64,000 bases of DNA from Hexactinellida sp. DTS-2022 (GCA_028753945.1 JAPNXP010000001.1:3338501-3402500), one strand, 5' to 3'; counted from the first letter of the stretch, positions 21,709 to 33,240 are shown. Numbers and translations: made by a program. The notes: a model not told the origin generated them from the sequence alone.

Positions 21709-22832
21709 GTGTATCTAGAAAAATAAGCATTAGTTAGAACTCATTGAATTAGTTTGATTCTACAAGAATTGATACAGGCCAGTTTCCAGAAAGTGATGGT
21801 GGGTGGGGCTATGAGAATTTTTGGAAGGGCTGAGTCTCAAAATATTATTCCAAAGTTTAGATATATCATCCAAAAATTAATAAAAATCTCAGTGGGCACA
21901 AATTTCGCTCCTGGGCGCGGCACAATATCTAATAAGGATTCAAATTCGAGGATCGGACCGTTTCGACATTCGGATGGCTGGAGAAAAGGTTGGAATCAAA
22001 CAAATTCGATCTTATATTAATTCATAAACATACTAATAACTTGAAATATTTGCGACGCCAATGCAGGCAGAATATATCCTAGCACCCACTTAGAAAATTT
22101 TCGTAAGTGGAGAAATACACCTTACACTGGCTTGAACAGAAGATCAAATTTACTAACAAGTAACTTCTACCATGATGCTATAGTATTATATACGAGGACT
22201 TATCAAACTATAATCTTAGGGATACCATAATGACCAATTTTCAGGGAGTGAAAGTGATGAGAAGTTACCTTGCATTTCCTGAAAATCTTTAACTTCTCCT
22301 TTCATTCTTCTATGTTTGACTCAGGCTGGGTTAATTTAACTGAGAAAATAATTCATCTACCGCCGAGTCGAGACTACTGTGCATGTGACATATTGAGAAT
22401 AGTAGGAGGGAAGTCCTGGCATTAAGAAATTATATCTTTCAACTTTAGATTCACACTTGCAAAGTTTCGAAATGTTCCGCCTCCATTGGGAACCGGCGTG
22501 TCTCTTCTCTTGTCTGAGTTGATCTGGTTACTGGTGCATCTTGAAATGTGCGAATCGATCATTTGATCTGTAGTTATCTTACACCTTGGAGGGGAAGAAC
22601 TATGTAGTGACATATTTCACTTAGTAGCTAGCATAACCACAAAAAATCGATACATTTATTACAAACAAGAGTGTAATAATTCGTAAAACAGAATTTATAT
22701 TAAAATTCTACTTCGTTTTTACATTAAACTAATAGTATCGTGACCAAAGACAACGGGTGTACATTAAATAAAATTCAGTTATTCAAGAAATTCCCAATCC
22801 ATTGAATTCAGGTTAAAAAATGTCATTCGATT
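21709..22832. other. Intron sequence, nothing recognised
   Basis: No convincing ORF, element ends or tandem repeats. Confidence 0.4.
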
Positions 22833-23081
22833 CACGGGTGTAATTACACTGTACAACAAATTTTTTGTTTTAGAAAAATACGTTGTATCAATTGTGCGTT
22901 TTATGGCAACATTGTTATGCTAATCACAGATCTGATGGCCCTTTTGATCCATCACATCACATTTTTTTGAAAATTAACATTACAAATTGCTGAAATATAG
23001 CAAAAATATGGACATTTACACCAATATTTTTATATATATTTTCTCAAAAGTTATTAACAGAAAGCAAAAATTTACTAATCT

Positions 23082-23417
23082 CATACTTGCCAACTGTCCC
23101 GCTTTTTGGCAGTGAGGTCTAATACTAATACAGTCGAAATCGGGGTTTTTTGCCACTGGTTTTTTTGCCATGTTTTTTTTGCCTTTTCGGGTGATTTTGC
23201 CTGCTTGCATCTCCTTGTTTCTTCATAACCTCATAGGACTGTGTATTGTTAAATACGGTTTTTTTTGCGTATCGGATTTTTTTGCCTCTTTTTCCATCAT
23301 TTAGGGGGCAAAAAAAAAACAGTTTCGACTGTATGCTAGGTCCCGTTAAATATCCAAATATCCCGCGGAATACAGCTTCCCGTCCCGCTTAGTCCGTGGC
23401 TCAGGTTGGCATGTATG
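23082..23417. mobile_element. MITE with CATAC(T/A)TGCCAAC ends, nested level 3
   Basis: CATACTTGCCAAC and GTTGGCATGTATG are inverted. TAATCT repeats at 23076-23081 and 23418-23423 (6 bp). The interior carries the pogo-like MITE at 23131-23331. A related but weaker pair of ends (CAGGGTTGCCAAC) is at 45264. Confidence 0.65.
23131..23331. mobile_element. pogo-like MITE, nested level 4
   Basis: CAGTCGAAA ... TTTCGACTG flanked by TA (23129-23130, 23332-23333). 201 bp. T-rich GTTTTTTTTGCC words repeat through the interior. Confidence 0.85.
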
Positions 23418-24649
23418 TAATCTATTATTTTCTTGAACGATGTTGCTTAGTAATTATATTAGGCGAATGTTAGTTGTACTTTTTCGTATCCGTAACAACC
23501 CAATAATTCCATTGCAATGTCCTAGTACCTAAACCAGGCAAATAATAATGTCGTTAATATAAGCTAATTCCATAACAACATCCGAGTTACCAAGTAAAGT
23601 AACTATACTCCCACTCAAATAGGAGCATGAGCCCAGTACTTTTCATCACCTCAATTATACATATATTGCTTCCTAGGAAAGATTTTTTTGTTATAATCAA
23701 GTAGAAATATATGAACGTATAAACCTTTACCCCTCACAAATCAAACACCTCCTTTTTCGCATTTTGTTAATTTTCGATTCACTTACATTTCTCAATTTCG
23801 GGCAAAATGTCGATTTTTTTTAAATAATTAAGAAAATTCGAATATTGTTTTTTCTGAAAAATGTAATGTGATAGGCCCAAACGGACTTCGGATATGTGAT
23901 CAGCATATCAAAATTACCATAAAATACATTGTCGCTATCTCGTATTTTTTTGTGTGTTGTACAGTGTTATTGGAAGATAAATCGGGAAAAATTCCCAACG
24001 TGAATGACCATATATGCTCACTATTTTTGACCATGTGGAATACGAATTTGATGTTCTTCAATCTATGTGACGTCCAAAAAAACTTTTATCAACAAAATTA
24101 GTCCGCCTGTCCCAAAAAATTTACAGAAATATTTTTCAAAATAAAAATTTGGTTTTTTTTTGGATTAGTAAAAATTTCAATTCACATTTATAGCACACTA
24201 TTTTGGTGCTAATTTTTTCTTCGTTCTTCGTGATATTTTACATGAATTCACATATTTGTTGGCATTTTGACGAATTTATTGATCATAATGTTTACATATG
24301 ATATATCAACATTTTGGTCTAAGATTTAATTATACTTTACTCAATAGTATACTTCATAATAAGGCGCGGCCTTCGAATTCACTAAAAAATATAATGTTAC
24401 ACGTAGGAAATATTTACTATGCTCATTCTAGCGAAAAATTAATTGCAATAAAGTTTTATTGATTATCTACGTATATTGGTAGTAAATGCAACCATAATTA
24501 ATTTTCAAACTCGGACAAAAATACAGACAAACAGACTGATAGCAATAAATTATTGATATAGATATACCCTAACCTAGAATTTCCTTATTTGAGTTATTTT
24601 GCAAGCCATTTGATTAAGTATACTATCTACTATATTATGATTAACAAGA

Positions 24650-26925
24650 TTAGTAATCAATATCACAAGATTCTTCATCTGTGTCCCAATTATGGAGCTC
24701 TACCCTTTCAATATTGTCATAACTCTCCTCATCATGACAGTCTCTACATTCATCAGAAAATATATTCCCCTGTTCTTTAGATAGCCTTTCTGCATCATCC
24801 CACCGTAAATTATAATTATACGTCACCATACAATCAACCAATCGCTGTGGGTATAACTCGTGCTCTACATTAGTCTTAAATCTAAGTTCCCAAAGAGTTT
24901 GCATTCTGGAATGCAACATCTCTCCGCTCTGCTCTGAACTTATTGCTGCCCCTGCTGTTGATTGAGGTTCGTAAAGGAGGAAGTAATCCGTATAATGGTC
25001 GCAAAGTATGTGTGACTTCAATGACCAAGGTAAGCCGGTTGCATTCCATGACTCCCTGAATAGACAAATACTCTCTTCCCAACCAGGCATTCTAAAAATA
25101 CCCATACACCTGTCTTTTACCATCTTTAACGAATTCAATGCATTTATCAGGGAGGTATGATGGCTAGGGAATGGTATAATATCTAAATTATCCAAAAGTC
25201 GAGAACAAGAATTTCCTTCTAAAGCGCCATCCCAGTACTCAGATCGATATACTTTGCAACTTTGTAAAGCTTGACAGTGTTGTTTATATAGTAAACGGTC
25301 ATATCGGTTAGTCGCATTTTGGGATGGCCTAGCCACACCATACAACCGATTTACGAGACCTAGAAGTATATGGAGAGGAGCAAGAGCAAGTATTTCCATA
25401 GGTGAATCTGACCACCGGATAATTGGTTCATGGGAAACGCTATAGTTTTTTGAATGAAGGTCTTTAATTAATTCCTTATATATTCTTGCACGAGAAGGTG
25501 TTCCAGTACATTTTGTGTTCTTCCGCCATGTACAGAATGGGCAGGGGTACTTGCTGGATGCCTGCTGAATTCCAACGAGCATTGCAGCCACTTTAAAATC
25601 ACAAGCAATTTGGATAGGGATACCTAAGTTAAAGATGTTTCGAATTGATGTGAAATTTAGCATTGAACGCAGATTTTCTGAATTTTCAGACGCGTGACCC
25701 ATCGCAATTATAAAATTTGAAAGAACGCTATTAGGACTTGGTAGATACAGACTATTCGGAAGCATTGAAACGATATTGACAGACAGTTTGAGGAATTGTT
25801 TGCCGCCATCAAGCTGTACTTTAAGTCTGGAGATTCTATTTGACTGTTCATGCGTGATAATATTCAATAATCTTTCAACATCAGTACAAATTCCAATTGG
25901 AATTAGTTCAAAGTTTTCTGTTGCTGAACGCTTAATCTTGATGGATACTGAAGTGAATATATCTCCAAATATAGACCATTTTTCGTCCCATGTTCCTTTT
26001 ATTCCCCCCATAGGAAAACAAATCCCTTCTTTGCGAAGAATTCTTCCAAGTTCAAAATAAGACTTTTTACCCAAGCCAAGATGTCCTAACCTCTGCATAT
26101 CTCGAACTGCCTCTCTGCTCAAAACATGTTTACTATTGTTGTTGTATTTTGCACTCTTATACGGAACTGTAGTTACAGCTAATTGATTATTCGAATCGAA
26201 AGGATGATGTAATGATAGAGTATTTAATGGAGTAATAAGGCTACTGTCACTAACTGAACCTTCGAGGGTATTACCAGGAAGTTAGCAGTGAGATATTTAG
26301 TGTATCCACGAGATTCCACCCTCTCTGCGAAAAGTTTTCCAGCTTGCTGAGAAACTTGTGGGCGTTTCATAACTCGTTTGCAAAAGTCGATATCATGAAT
26401 ATCATCACTCACTCCACACTTGCTGCACATTAGTCTGACAGGGGATTGTTCTATAGGCCTACCAGGATTAGGACCTTGAGTCTTGAGTTTTGAATTATAA
26501 TTATTTATGGAGGACGAGTATATTTTGCATATATAACATCGATCTGTATGGGTACAGAGAATCGCCTTACGAGTAACGTTATAAGGAATTTCGACATTTT
26601 GGTTGGATTCGATATTTGATCTATCAAAATGCCATTTTTGTTTGTTAAGTTTACCACTTTCTAAGTCTGATAACCGTGACCTACAACTACTTCAAAATAT
26701 CTTTGGCTTATAAAGGTCCACTATTTCCGCGCGAAGATCTATGTTGTAAAACTTATAAGCTCTGTCAATCACCAGATTAGTAGGAGTCAGTCGCAAATTC
26801 TTCTTTGGCAAATCTTTTGGCGATAGCCGCATATAACAGAATCGGCATACTTTGTAGAGTGAATCTACGTGATACTCATCCCAAATGTTTAAAACATTAT
26901 CTGGTATTACTAATGAACAAGACAT
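24650..26925 (-). pseudogene. Large transposase of the CAC-ended element, frame-broken
   Basis: The main open part (26122-24650) encodes about 490 residues; the same frame stays open upstream to about 26280, where a one-base shift links it to the 26430-26224 segment, and a stop near 26692 separates the first segment (26925-26692). N-terminal pieces carry cysteine pairs (VCRFCYMRL, CSKCGVSDD) likely to form zinc fingers. The core has IACDFKVAAMLVG, followed by YPCPFCTW, APLHILLGLVNRLYG and, near the end, SSEQSGEMLHSRM. This motif order resembles the uncharacterised transposase-like proteins common in invertebrate genomes (PCxxC, PLHxxLGL, E-rich C-terminus). The Asp of CDFK and Glu of SSEQSG are candidate catalytic acids, by inference. 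The broken frame means this copy is inactive. Confidence 0.7.
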
Positions 26926-28103
26926 GTAGCTGAAAACTGAATGAAGAATTAACTTTTTGTGCCTCTTTTATATAAATAGTATGGATATGGTTAACACATA
27001 ATGACAATATATTACCAGGGCTCGACAAATGCGGTGGTTTGATGGTTAACGCCACCATAAAATTCATCCCTAACCACCAAAAAATTACGAAATAAACATA
27101 CATAAGCTACATGGTGGTAATTAATTAATATATCAACATAAATTATATACGTCAAGCACCGTCGATTACCACATAGCGTATTATGATGAAGTCTTATATT
27201 CACACTAACATTTAAATGTGAGGTGAAATATTTGTTATTTCTATGTTATTAGAATCTAATTTCATGGTTTTGGCATTTTAGATGTAATTCACACTATACA
27301 AGTATGGTGTAGGCCAACTTTAGAGGTGTTGAATTGCTCAAATTCATTATTTCAAAGAAATCAAGAGATTTAGAACACATATTAAAACGCGAGAATTATC
27401 AAAATGAGTACATTTTGAACGATCTGATAAACTTTATAAACATCACATGCCATGGCGATATTTCACCCATAGCAGTGTATAATCTTGAGGGAAGTTTAAC
27501 TAACAAAATTGGAGTTCTGATAAATTGATAAATAGATACAAAAATTATTTTCTGAGTGACAAGGGATATATTCGGAAAAAGTCAATAAATATGTATTTTG
27601 AGTCAGAAAGCATGTAAAATATCAAGAAGAACGAAGAAAAAATTAGCACCAAATAGTGTGCTATAAATGTGAATTGAAATTTTACTAATCCAAAAAAAAA
27701 ACCAAATTTTTATTTTGAAAATATTTCTGTAAATCTTTTTGGGACAGGCGGACAAATTTTGTTGATAAAAGTTTTTTTGGACGTCACATAGATTGAAGAA
27801 CATCAAATTCGTATTCCACATGGTCAAAAATAGTGAACATATATGGTCATCCACGTTGGGAATTTTTCCCATTTTATCTTCCAATAATTACACCCGTGGA
27901 TTGTGACGCCTGATATCAGTATGGTATAACATAATGATGCTAATAAATATACACTATAGAGGGGATTTTTTGGTTATAAAAATTTGCAAATCAAATGCAT
28001 GTGAGAATAACTCGTTTAACCAATCCATAGTCCAGAAAAAATGAGTGGCATAGCCTTAGTATATTAAAATGCTATGAAAAGGCATATATTTTCGGATAGT
28101 ATT

Positions 28104-28659
28104 CAGGGAATTAAAGGTTCACGAACGGACTGAATTGACGCAATTCAGTTCATCTCAAATTGACGCACGTTCAGTTCGTTCAAGTTCACCTCCAACTTCA
28201 GCACCAGCGTTCGTTCAGTTCGTTCACGGGCTAGCCCGCGTTCGTTCTATCCGTTCAATTAAGTTCGTTCAGTTCGTTCAATTCGTTTAGTTCAGTTCGT
28301 AACTCAGTGTACAGTCAGTGGGTCGAAGTATTCCGTTTATGATAGACTGTTCGATCCTCCAAGCTGTTTTAAGTTCAGGCTAAGAAGCTAGAATCTAAGG
28401 TAAGAGACATGAGTCCACTAGGGATGTCCGGAATCAGCACTTTTGCAGTCACCTATTATTTTTAATGGATCTATATTTGTAATTTATCTATATTCAGTTT
28501 AATTCGTTCAGTTCAGTTCGTTCAATCCGTTCAATTCAGTTCGTTCAATTGCCATTCGGAAACCGTTGACGTTCGTTCAGTTCGTTCACCGTGAATCCCT
28601 TAAAAGCCCTGCGTTCAGTTCAAGTTCAATAAGTTCGTTCGTGAATCTTTCATTCCCTG
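28104..28659. mobile_element. hAT element with GAACGAACT repeats (copy 2, uninterrupted)
   Basis: CAGGGAATTAAAGGTTCACG ... CATTCCCTG, with the perfect 8-bp duplication ATAGTATT (28096-28103, 28660-28667). 556 bp. Inverted relative to the copy at 11672-13085 and without its TTAA insert. Confidence 0.9.
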
Positions 28660-28667
28660 ATAGTATT

Positions 28668-29440
28668 GTATTGATAGATTTTGGAATTTCTTAAGTTAAC
28701 ATTATTAATTACATTCAGTAAACTAGTAGCTTGAGGATTTTCCTTTTTACTGTGCCGACTATACTATAGTTTAGTGGCCCAGTATTGAAATCACTGCCTT
28801 TATTCTTTCTCCGTAGACGGTGCCCTGCCCACACCTCTATAGATAAAGAGCTGAAACTTGGCATGTAGGTGCGAATTGACCGTCTAATTTGCACCTAGGG
28901 TTACGATTTTTGATCGAATAATTTTAACACCTATTTAAACTAATTATGGCTCATAAAATGAAATAATTAATATGGAGCTTGATAAAATTTACATTTACTG
29001 ATAGATAATTAAATTCTACACCTTTTATCAATTTTGCCTAGGTTTGTGCCATAATTGGGGTACCAATCTCCTGTGTTTCCTCACACTTCAGATTCAGTAA
29101 AACTGTTAAATCTAATTATATTGTTTCAACTTGTAATAATTAAATTGATTTAACTTGTGAATTCGAGCTGACTTCTATTTAATTATAGTACATATTGCTA
29201 TTTATTGGATTAAAGGAAATTAAATTAAATATGGAATTTGTTGACTTAATACAACTCAACCGTGGATAACATTGCTAAAATAATTAACTAATAATATAAT
29301 TTATTAATAATACATAATGGATTAATGGCATTAAACTCAAGATGGTTTAAGATAGAAACAAACTTCAAATTTATCTACCGTTCCTTGTGACTCGGACCAA
29401 TTAACAAATGGTTCTTTACACCTTGAGGCGTTGATGACTT
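28668..29440. other. Intron sequence, nothing recognised
   Basis: AT-rich, no ORF or element ends seen. Confidence 0.4.
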
Positions 29441-29446
29441 GCAGAA

Positions 29447-29570
29447 AAAAAATCCAAAATTGCAGCCTGTGCCGACAGCATGTTCCTTTGGAGGCACTAT
29501 CAATAAACAACCACAAAAATATAGTGCCACCAAAGGAACATGCGTCGGTACATGCTGCAATTTTGGATTC
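29447..29570. repeat. Near-perfect ~124-bp palindrome
   Basis: ATCCAAAATTGCAGC and CATGTTCCTTTGG pair with CCAAAGGAACATG and GCTGCAATTTTGGAT. Arms of about 50 bp surround a ~20-bp loop (AATAAACAACCACAAA). One arm has a diverged match at about 59325-59395. It may be a compact MITE or a source of hairpin RNA. Frames on both strands here are mirror artefacts. Confidence 0.75.
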
Positions 29571-29763
29571 TAATTTAATATCTATCCACATACCTTTATA
29601 TACCAAATTGTCTAGTCACGAATTCTCTTGTCACAAATTGTAGGTGTCACGATTGTATGTATCCCCATTATTAGTAACAATATATACCCCACCAAAATCA
29701 GAAATTTGCTTACTCATTAGTCATCTTGATAATACAAAAAATGAATACTTTTATTCTAAAAAT

Positions 29764-29880
29764 TAGGAGTTTTCTCCTTCGCGAGGCACTAAGTGCCGAG
29801 TGCAACACACAACAACCGTGAAGCGATAGTTGTGTGGTGTGCCATACGTCGCGAAGTGACCGAACAAGCGTGGCGCGCTA
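29764..29880. repeat. GC-rich hairpin cluster, second type
   Basis: Stem-loops GGAGTTTTCTCC, GGCACTAAGTGCC and GTCGCGAAGTGAC, then GGCGCGCTAGTTAT. Shares its end with the cluster at 18325-18415 in reverse. Confidence 0.5.
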
Positions 29881-29884
29881 GTTA

Positions 29885-29975
29885 TATGTATGTTGCAGTG
29901 TTTTAGAAAACTTTGTGTATTCACGAACACACAGTTTTCAAACTTTGTGTGTTCGCGAATACACAATATTATTGT
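29885..29975. repeat. TGTGTTCGCGAACACA-type palindromes, locus 1
   Basis: TGTGTATTCACGAACACACA and TGTGTGTTCGCGAATACACA within 50 bp, following ATGTTGCAGTGTTTTAGAAA. The locus at 42150-42260 has the same arrangement in reverse. Confidence 0.7.
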
Positions 29976-30209
29976 GTGTGTATGAGTTTTTATTGATTAT
30001 GGGCGCACAAAAAGAATCATATTCAATAGTTTATGCAATGCATTGCATATTGCATAAGCTTGGACTAGGAGCGGGGATTGGTAGGGCCCTTGTGACTCGG
30101 ACTTAGGTTTGGTTGGCCCACTTTTATTTGAAATAACGAAAGATAACTATTGTTAGGGCCATTGACTCATGACACAGCCAACCTTCCCGGAGCAAACGCT
30201 TATAGTATA

Positions 30210-31450
30210 TATATATACGAGCCCTTCGGTCTCGGTCGCTTTGCGACGGATCGGTGCTACGCACCTCAAGTTAACGGCTGCTGTGCGGCCTTACTCCTCA
30301 CCCTTTCTATCATGGAAAATGGCAGAAAGGGACTTATATACATCCCTTTAGAAAATTTCCATAGTTTTAACTTGTTTTTCATATTCTAAATTCTAAATGC
30401 GAAATTCGTGTTCAGCATACTTGTTTACCTATAATACCTGTTGAAAGCTAACTTCTAGGTTGATTTTTAATTTTAATCAATTTGTTTACCTATTTTCTGT
30501 AAACAACAACAACAACAATTATTCATATTAGAAATTTATAAACGCGAAATTCGTGTTAAGCACACTTGTTTACCTATAATACCCGTTGAAAGCTAACTTC
30601 TAGGTTGATTTTTAATTTTAATCAATTTGTTTACCTATTTTCTGTAAACAACAACAACAATTATTCATATTAGAAATTTATAAACGCGAAATTCGTGTTA
30701 AGCACACTTGTTTACCTATAATACCCGTTGAAACCTAACTTCCAGGTTGATTTTGAATTTTCATAAATTTGTTTACCTATTTTGTGTCAACAACAACAAC
30801 AAATATTTATATTATAAATTTATAAATGCGAAATTCGAAATCAGCATAATTGTTAACCTATATATCCGTTGAAAGCTAACTTCTAGGTTGATTTTGAATT
30901 TTCATAAATTTGTTTACCTATTTTGTGTCAACAACAGAAACAAATATTTATATTATAAATTTATAAATGCGAAATTCGTGTTTAGCATAATTGTTAACCT
31001 ATATATCCGTTGAAAGCTAACTTCTAGGTTGATTTTGAATTTTCATAAATTTATTTACCTATTTTGTGTCTACAACAACAACAAATATTTATATTATAAA
31101 TTTATAAATGCGAAATTCGTGTTTAGCATACTTGTTTACCTATAATACCCGTTGAAAGCTAACTTCTAGGTTGATTTTGAATTTTCATAAATTTGTTTAC
31201 CTATTTTGTGTAAACAACAACAATAAATATTCATATCATAAATTTGTAAATGCGAAATTCGTGTTCAGCATACTTGTTTACCTATTATAACATTTGTTCA
31301 CCAATTATAACATTTGAGAGTTAGTTTATATCTCATATATAAATGCGGTTTCTAGTCCCCCATCACTTTAATACAATCCGGACAAACAAACAAACACCCA
31401 CACAAACAAACACACACACACACAAACACACAACAATCGAGATTTAATAA
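30210..31450 (-). mobile_element. Arrayed element, copy 4 (reverse, about seven units)
   Basis: Hairpin arm at 30220-30302, then about seven ~140-bp units (30390-31310), each with CCCGTTGAAAGCTAACTTC and GTTTACCTATTTTGTGT, then the CA-rich arm in reverse (GGACAAACAAACAAACACC ... CAACAATCGAGATTTAATAA). It is the longest array in the window. Neighbouring units are nearly identical, for example at 30500-30720, pointing to recent expansion by unequal exchange or slippage. Confidence 0.75.
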
Positions 31451-31587
31451 TATAGATATAAGTTTAGTGCTTATATAATTTCCATCCCGTTATATACGTA
31501 TATGTATAAATTTGAATTATATTCGGTTCCTAGTCTAAGGCTACGTACGTTCAAATTATTCACAAGTTTTAATACATATATTTACTC

Positions 31588-31905
31588 ATGTATGTTTGTC
31601 CGGATTGTATTAAAGTGATAGGGAAATAGAAACCGCACTTATAATTGAGATAGAGGTTAGCTTCCAAATGTTATAATAGGTAAACAAGTATGCTGATCCC
31701 GCATTTCGCATTTAGAAATTCCAATATGAATATTTACTGTTGTTCTTGATAAAATAGGTAAACAAATTGGTGAAAATTCAAAATGAACCTAGAGACTGGC
31801 TTCCAGTTGGTGTAATAGGTAAACAACTAAAACAAGTATGCTAGATCTGAAATTCTCATTTAGAAATTTTAATATAAATATTTATTGTTGTTGACTAATA
31901 GTATA
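31588..31905 (+). mobile_element. Arrayed element, copy 5 (left part only)
   Basis: GTTTGTCCGGATTGTATTAAAG, AATAGAAACCGCA, then about 1.5 degenerate units. No hairpin arm follows, so the right part was lost. Confidence 0.6.
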
Positions 31906-32031
31906 ACATATTGGTTAATATCCAAATTATGAACTTATAGTATAATGAATGCTTTGGGGAAGCTTAAGAAAACACTCTGGAAAAAATCTTTTCCTTTGAA
32001 CTAACCAATCTCTTTTGCATTTTCTCTCCAG

Positions 32032-32116
32032 GTATGGTATTACTCCAATCAGACTGAGTCAAATCTATGGCCACAACGATTGTACAAAGGTTTTAGAAGA
32101 CTATATTGCTAATTAG
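32032..32116 (+). CDS. Ankyrin-repeat protein (ANKRD66-like), exon 2
   Basis: Acceptor CTCTCCAG is at 32024-32031. The 28-codon exon continues the phase of exon 1 (AG + G = Arg) and adds YGITPIRLSQIYGHNDCTKV, followed by LEDYIAN and TAG at 32114-32116. This finishes the last ankyrin repeat and its capping helix, so the protein is complete without further exons. The frame, the acceptor and the domain logic agree; transcript evidence is the remaining gap. Confidence 0.78.
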
Positions 32117-32696
32117 TATTGTTGAGAGGTTTATTATTTCGTCTACAAGAACAAACTAATTTTCCTATTCATTATTCTCTATAATTTTATGAACGATTTC
32201 AATTAGTTTACAAACTAATTTTGTTTGATGAGTAACGATTCAATGTATTTTCTATCTATTAACAAAATTAACTAAAAATTAATTCGATTAACCGCGAATC
32301 TGTAAATTATTTGCTATTGAGATTATTAATCTCCAAGTTGAGTATACTTTGAATAATTTAAGTTAAATATTACTGTGCCCACGGCCCCACGCACTAATAT
32401 ATTATGGGTCAATATTTCATTCACTAAAGTGCATATCTAGTATATACGTTTTTCACTGTTGTCACAAACGGAAGAGGTTTAAAAATTAACAGAATGTCTC
32501 AAATGACATAATTTATGTGTCAAATTATATCCGATAATTTTGAGAGCCTCACAGTTCAATGTTTTGCACTCATTCACAAAAAAATTATCATGAGTATTTC
32601 AAATAAAAATGTTTGAGCCCCAAATCATCTTTGCCAAGACTGATTAAACGAAATTTTGATAACCCGTTTCTATCATATTCCTACTTTATAAAGCAA
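32117..32696. other. 3' flank of the ankyrin gene
   Basis: AT-rich sequence with no gene. No AATAAA at an obvious distance was singled out; AT-rich variants occur. Confidence 0.35.
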
Positions 32697-32775
32697 CGAT
32701 CCCTTCGGTTTCGGTCGCTTTGCGACAGTTTGATGCTATGCACCTCAAGTTAACCGCCGCTATGCGGCCTTAATA
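32697..32775 (-). repeat. Multi-hairpin GC-rich arm, solo copy
   Basis: CCCTTCGGTTTCGGTCGC, TTTGCGAC, GATGCTATGCACC and CGCCGCTATGCGGCC in the usual order, but with no ~140-bp units next to it. It shows that the arm can persist or move alone. Confidence 0.65.
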
Positions 32776-33240
32776 TCACTTTTTATTATGAATTTAAGAT
32801 TCTTACAATTTTGAAACGATAGTATAGATAAACGATAGAGACATAGATGTGCTAATTTTTTGAGACTGGTCTATAACAATTTCTGACTTGATTAACTGTT
32901 TTGAACGTCTTTCACTCTATTTTATATTATATCCGCAATATTTATCCCTTTTTAATTAATTAACTTAATTACTGATAATTATAGCAAGTAATACCAGTAA
33001 CCCAATTTCCAGTGTATATCTGATTTACTAGTTTTTTCTAATCTAATAATTTCCCAATTCAGCAAATAGTTATAATACTAACAATTGGAGGGGCACAACT
33101 TTAATTAATTAAAACAAAAACAACTATTACATACAAACAAAAGAAATATTCTAAATTAATTTAAATGAAACATAATAATAAATAGATAAACTAAATAAAA
33201 CAAAAAATTAATATAAAAACCCCAAATTCGGAAGTGAGAA
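32776..33240. other. Gene-free stretch
   Basis: AT-rich, nothing recognised apart from TTAATTAA-type runs. Confidence 0.35.

Larger units (their letters stand above)
22847..23966. mobile_element. TTA-flanked element inside the left arm
   Basis: Ends CACTGTACAAC and GTTGTACAGTG. The host reads TTA on each side (22844-22846, 23967-23969). The undamaged right arm shows the joined sequence GTGTAATTATTGG with one TTA. A 3-bp TTA/TWA duplication fits Harbinger-type insertion. 1120 bp including two further nested elements, no ORF. Confidence 0.8.
22833..27898 (-). mobile_element. CAC-ended autonomous-type DNA transposon, decayed
   Basis: Outer ends are CACGGGTGTAATTA (22833-22846) and its mirror ending at 27898. 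GATT flanks both sides (22829-22832 and 27899-27902), a 4-bp candidate duplication. The inverted arms are long, about 300 bp: sequence 23970-24255 matches the reverse complement of 27600-27885 closely, so the small frames seen in each arm are mirror images and not genes. CAC ends with a 4-bp duplication recall Chapaev/CMC elements; this is inference. The left arm is split by an insertion at 22847-23966. The coding part is on the minus strand (24650-26925). Confidence 0.8.
11542..32031 (+). other. 20.5-kb intron of the ankyrin gene, filled with nested transposons
   Basis: Begins GTATGA and ends CTCTCCAG after a pyrimidine-rich tract (TTTTGCATTTTCTCTCCAG). Joining 11541 to 32032 keeps the frame and completes the last ankyrin repeat. 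CAGGTATG, an 8-bp direct repeat, occurs at both splice sites, with the AG/GT of each site inside it. The intron contains at least fifteen separate element insertions, in contrast to the two intronless genes in the window. Confidence 0.75.

Noticed and set aside
23868..27884. Two similar small proteins on opposite strands (23868-24101 + and 27603-27884 -)
   Set aside because: They are mirror images because both lie in the inverted arms of the CAC-ended transposon; neither has a start context or domain.
29337..29643. Three overlapping open frames on both strands
   Set aside because: All are produced by the 124-bp palindrome at 29447-29570.
30150..30389. Overlapping small frames on the plus strand
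   Set aside because: They read through the multi-hairpin arm; the same frames appear in other copies only as far as the repeat extends.
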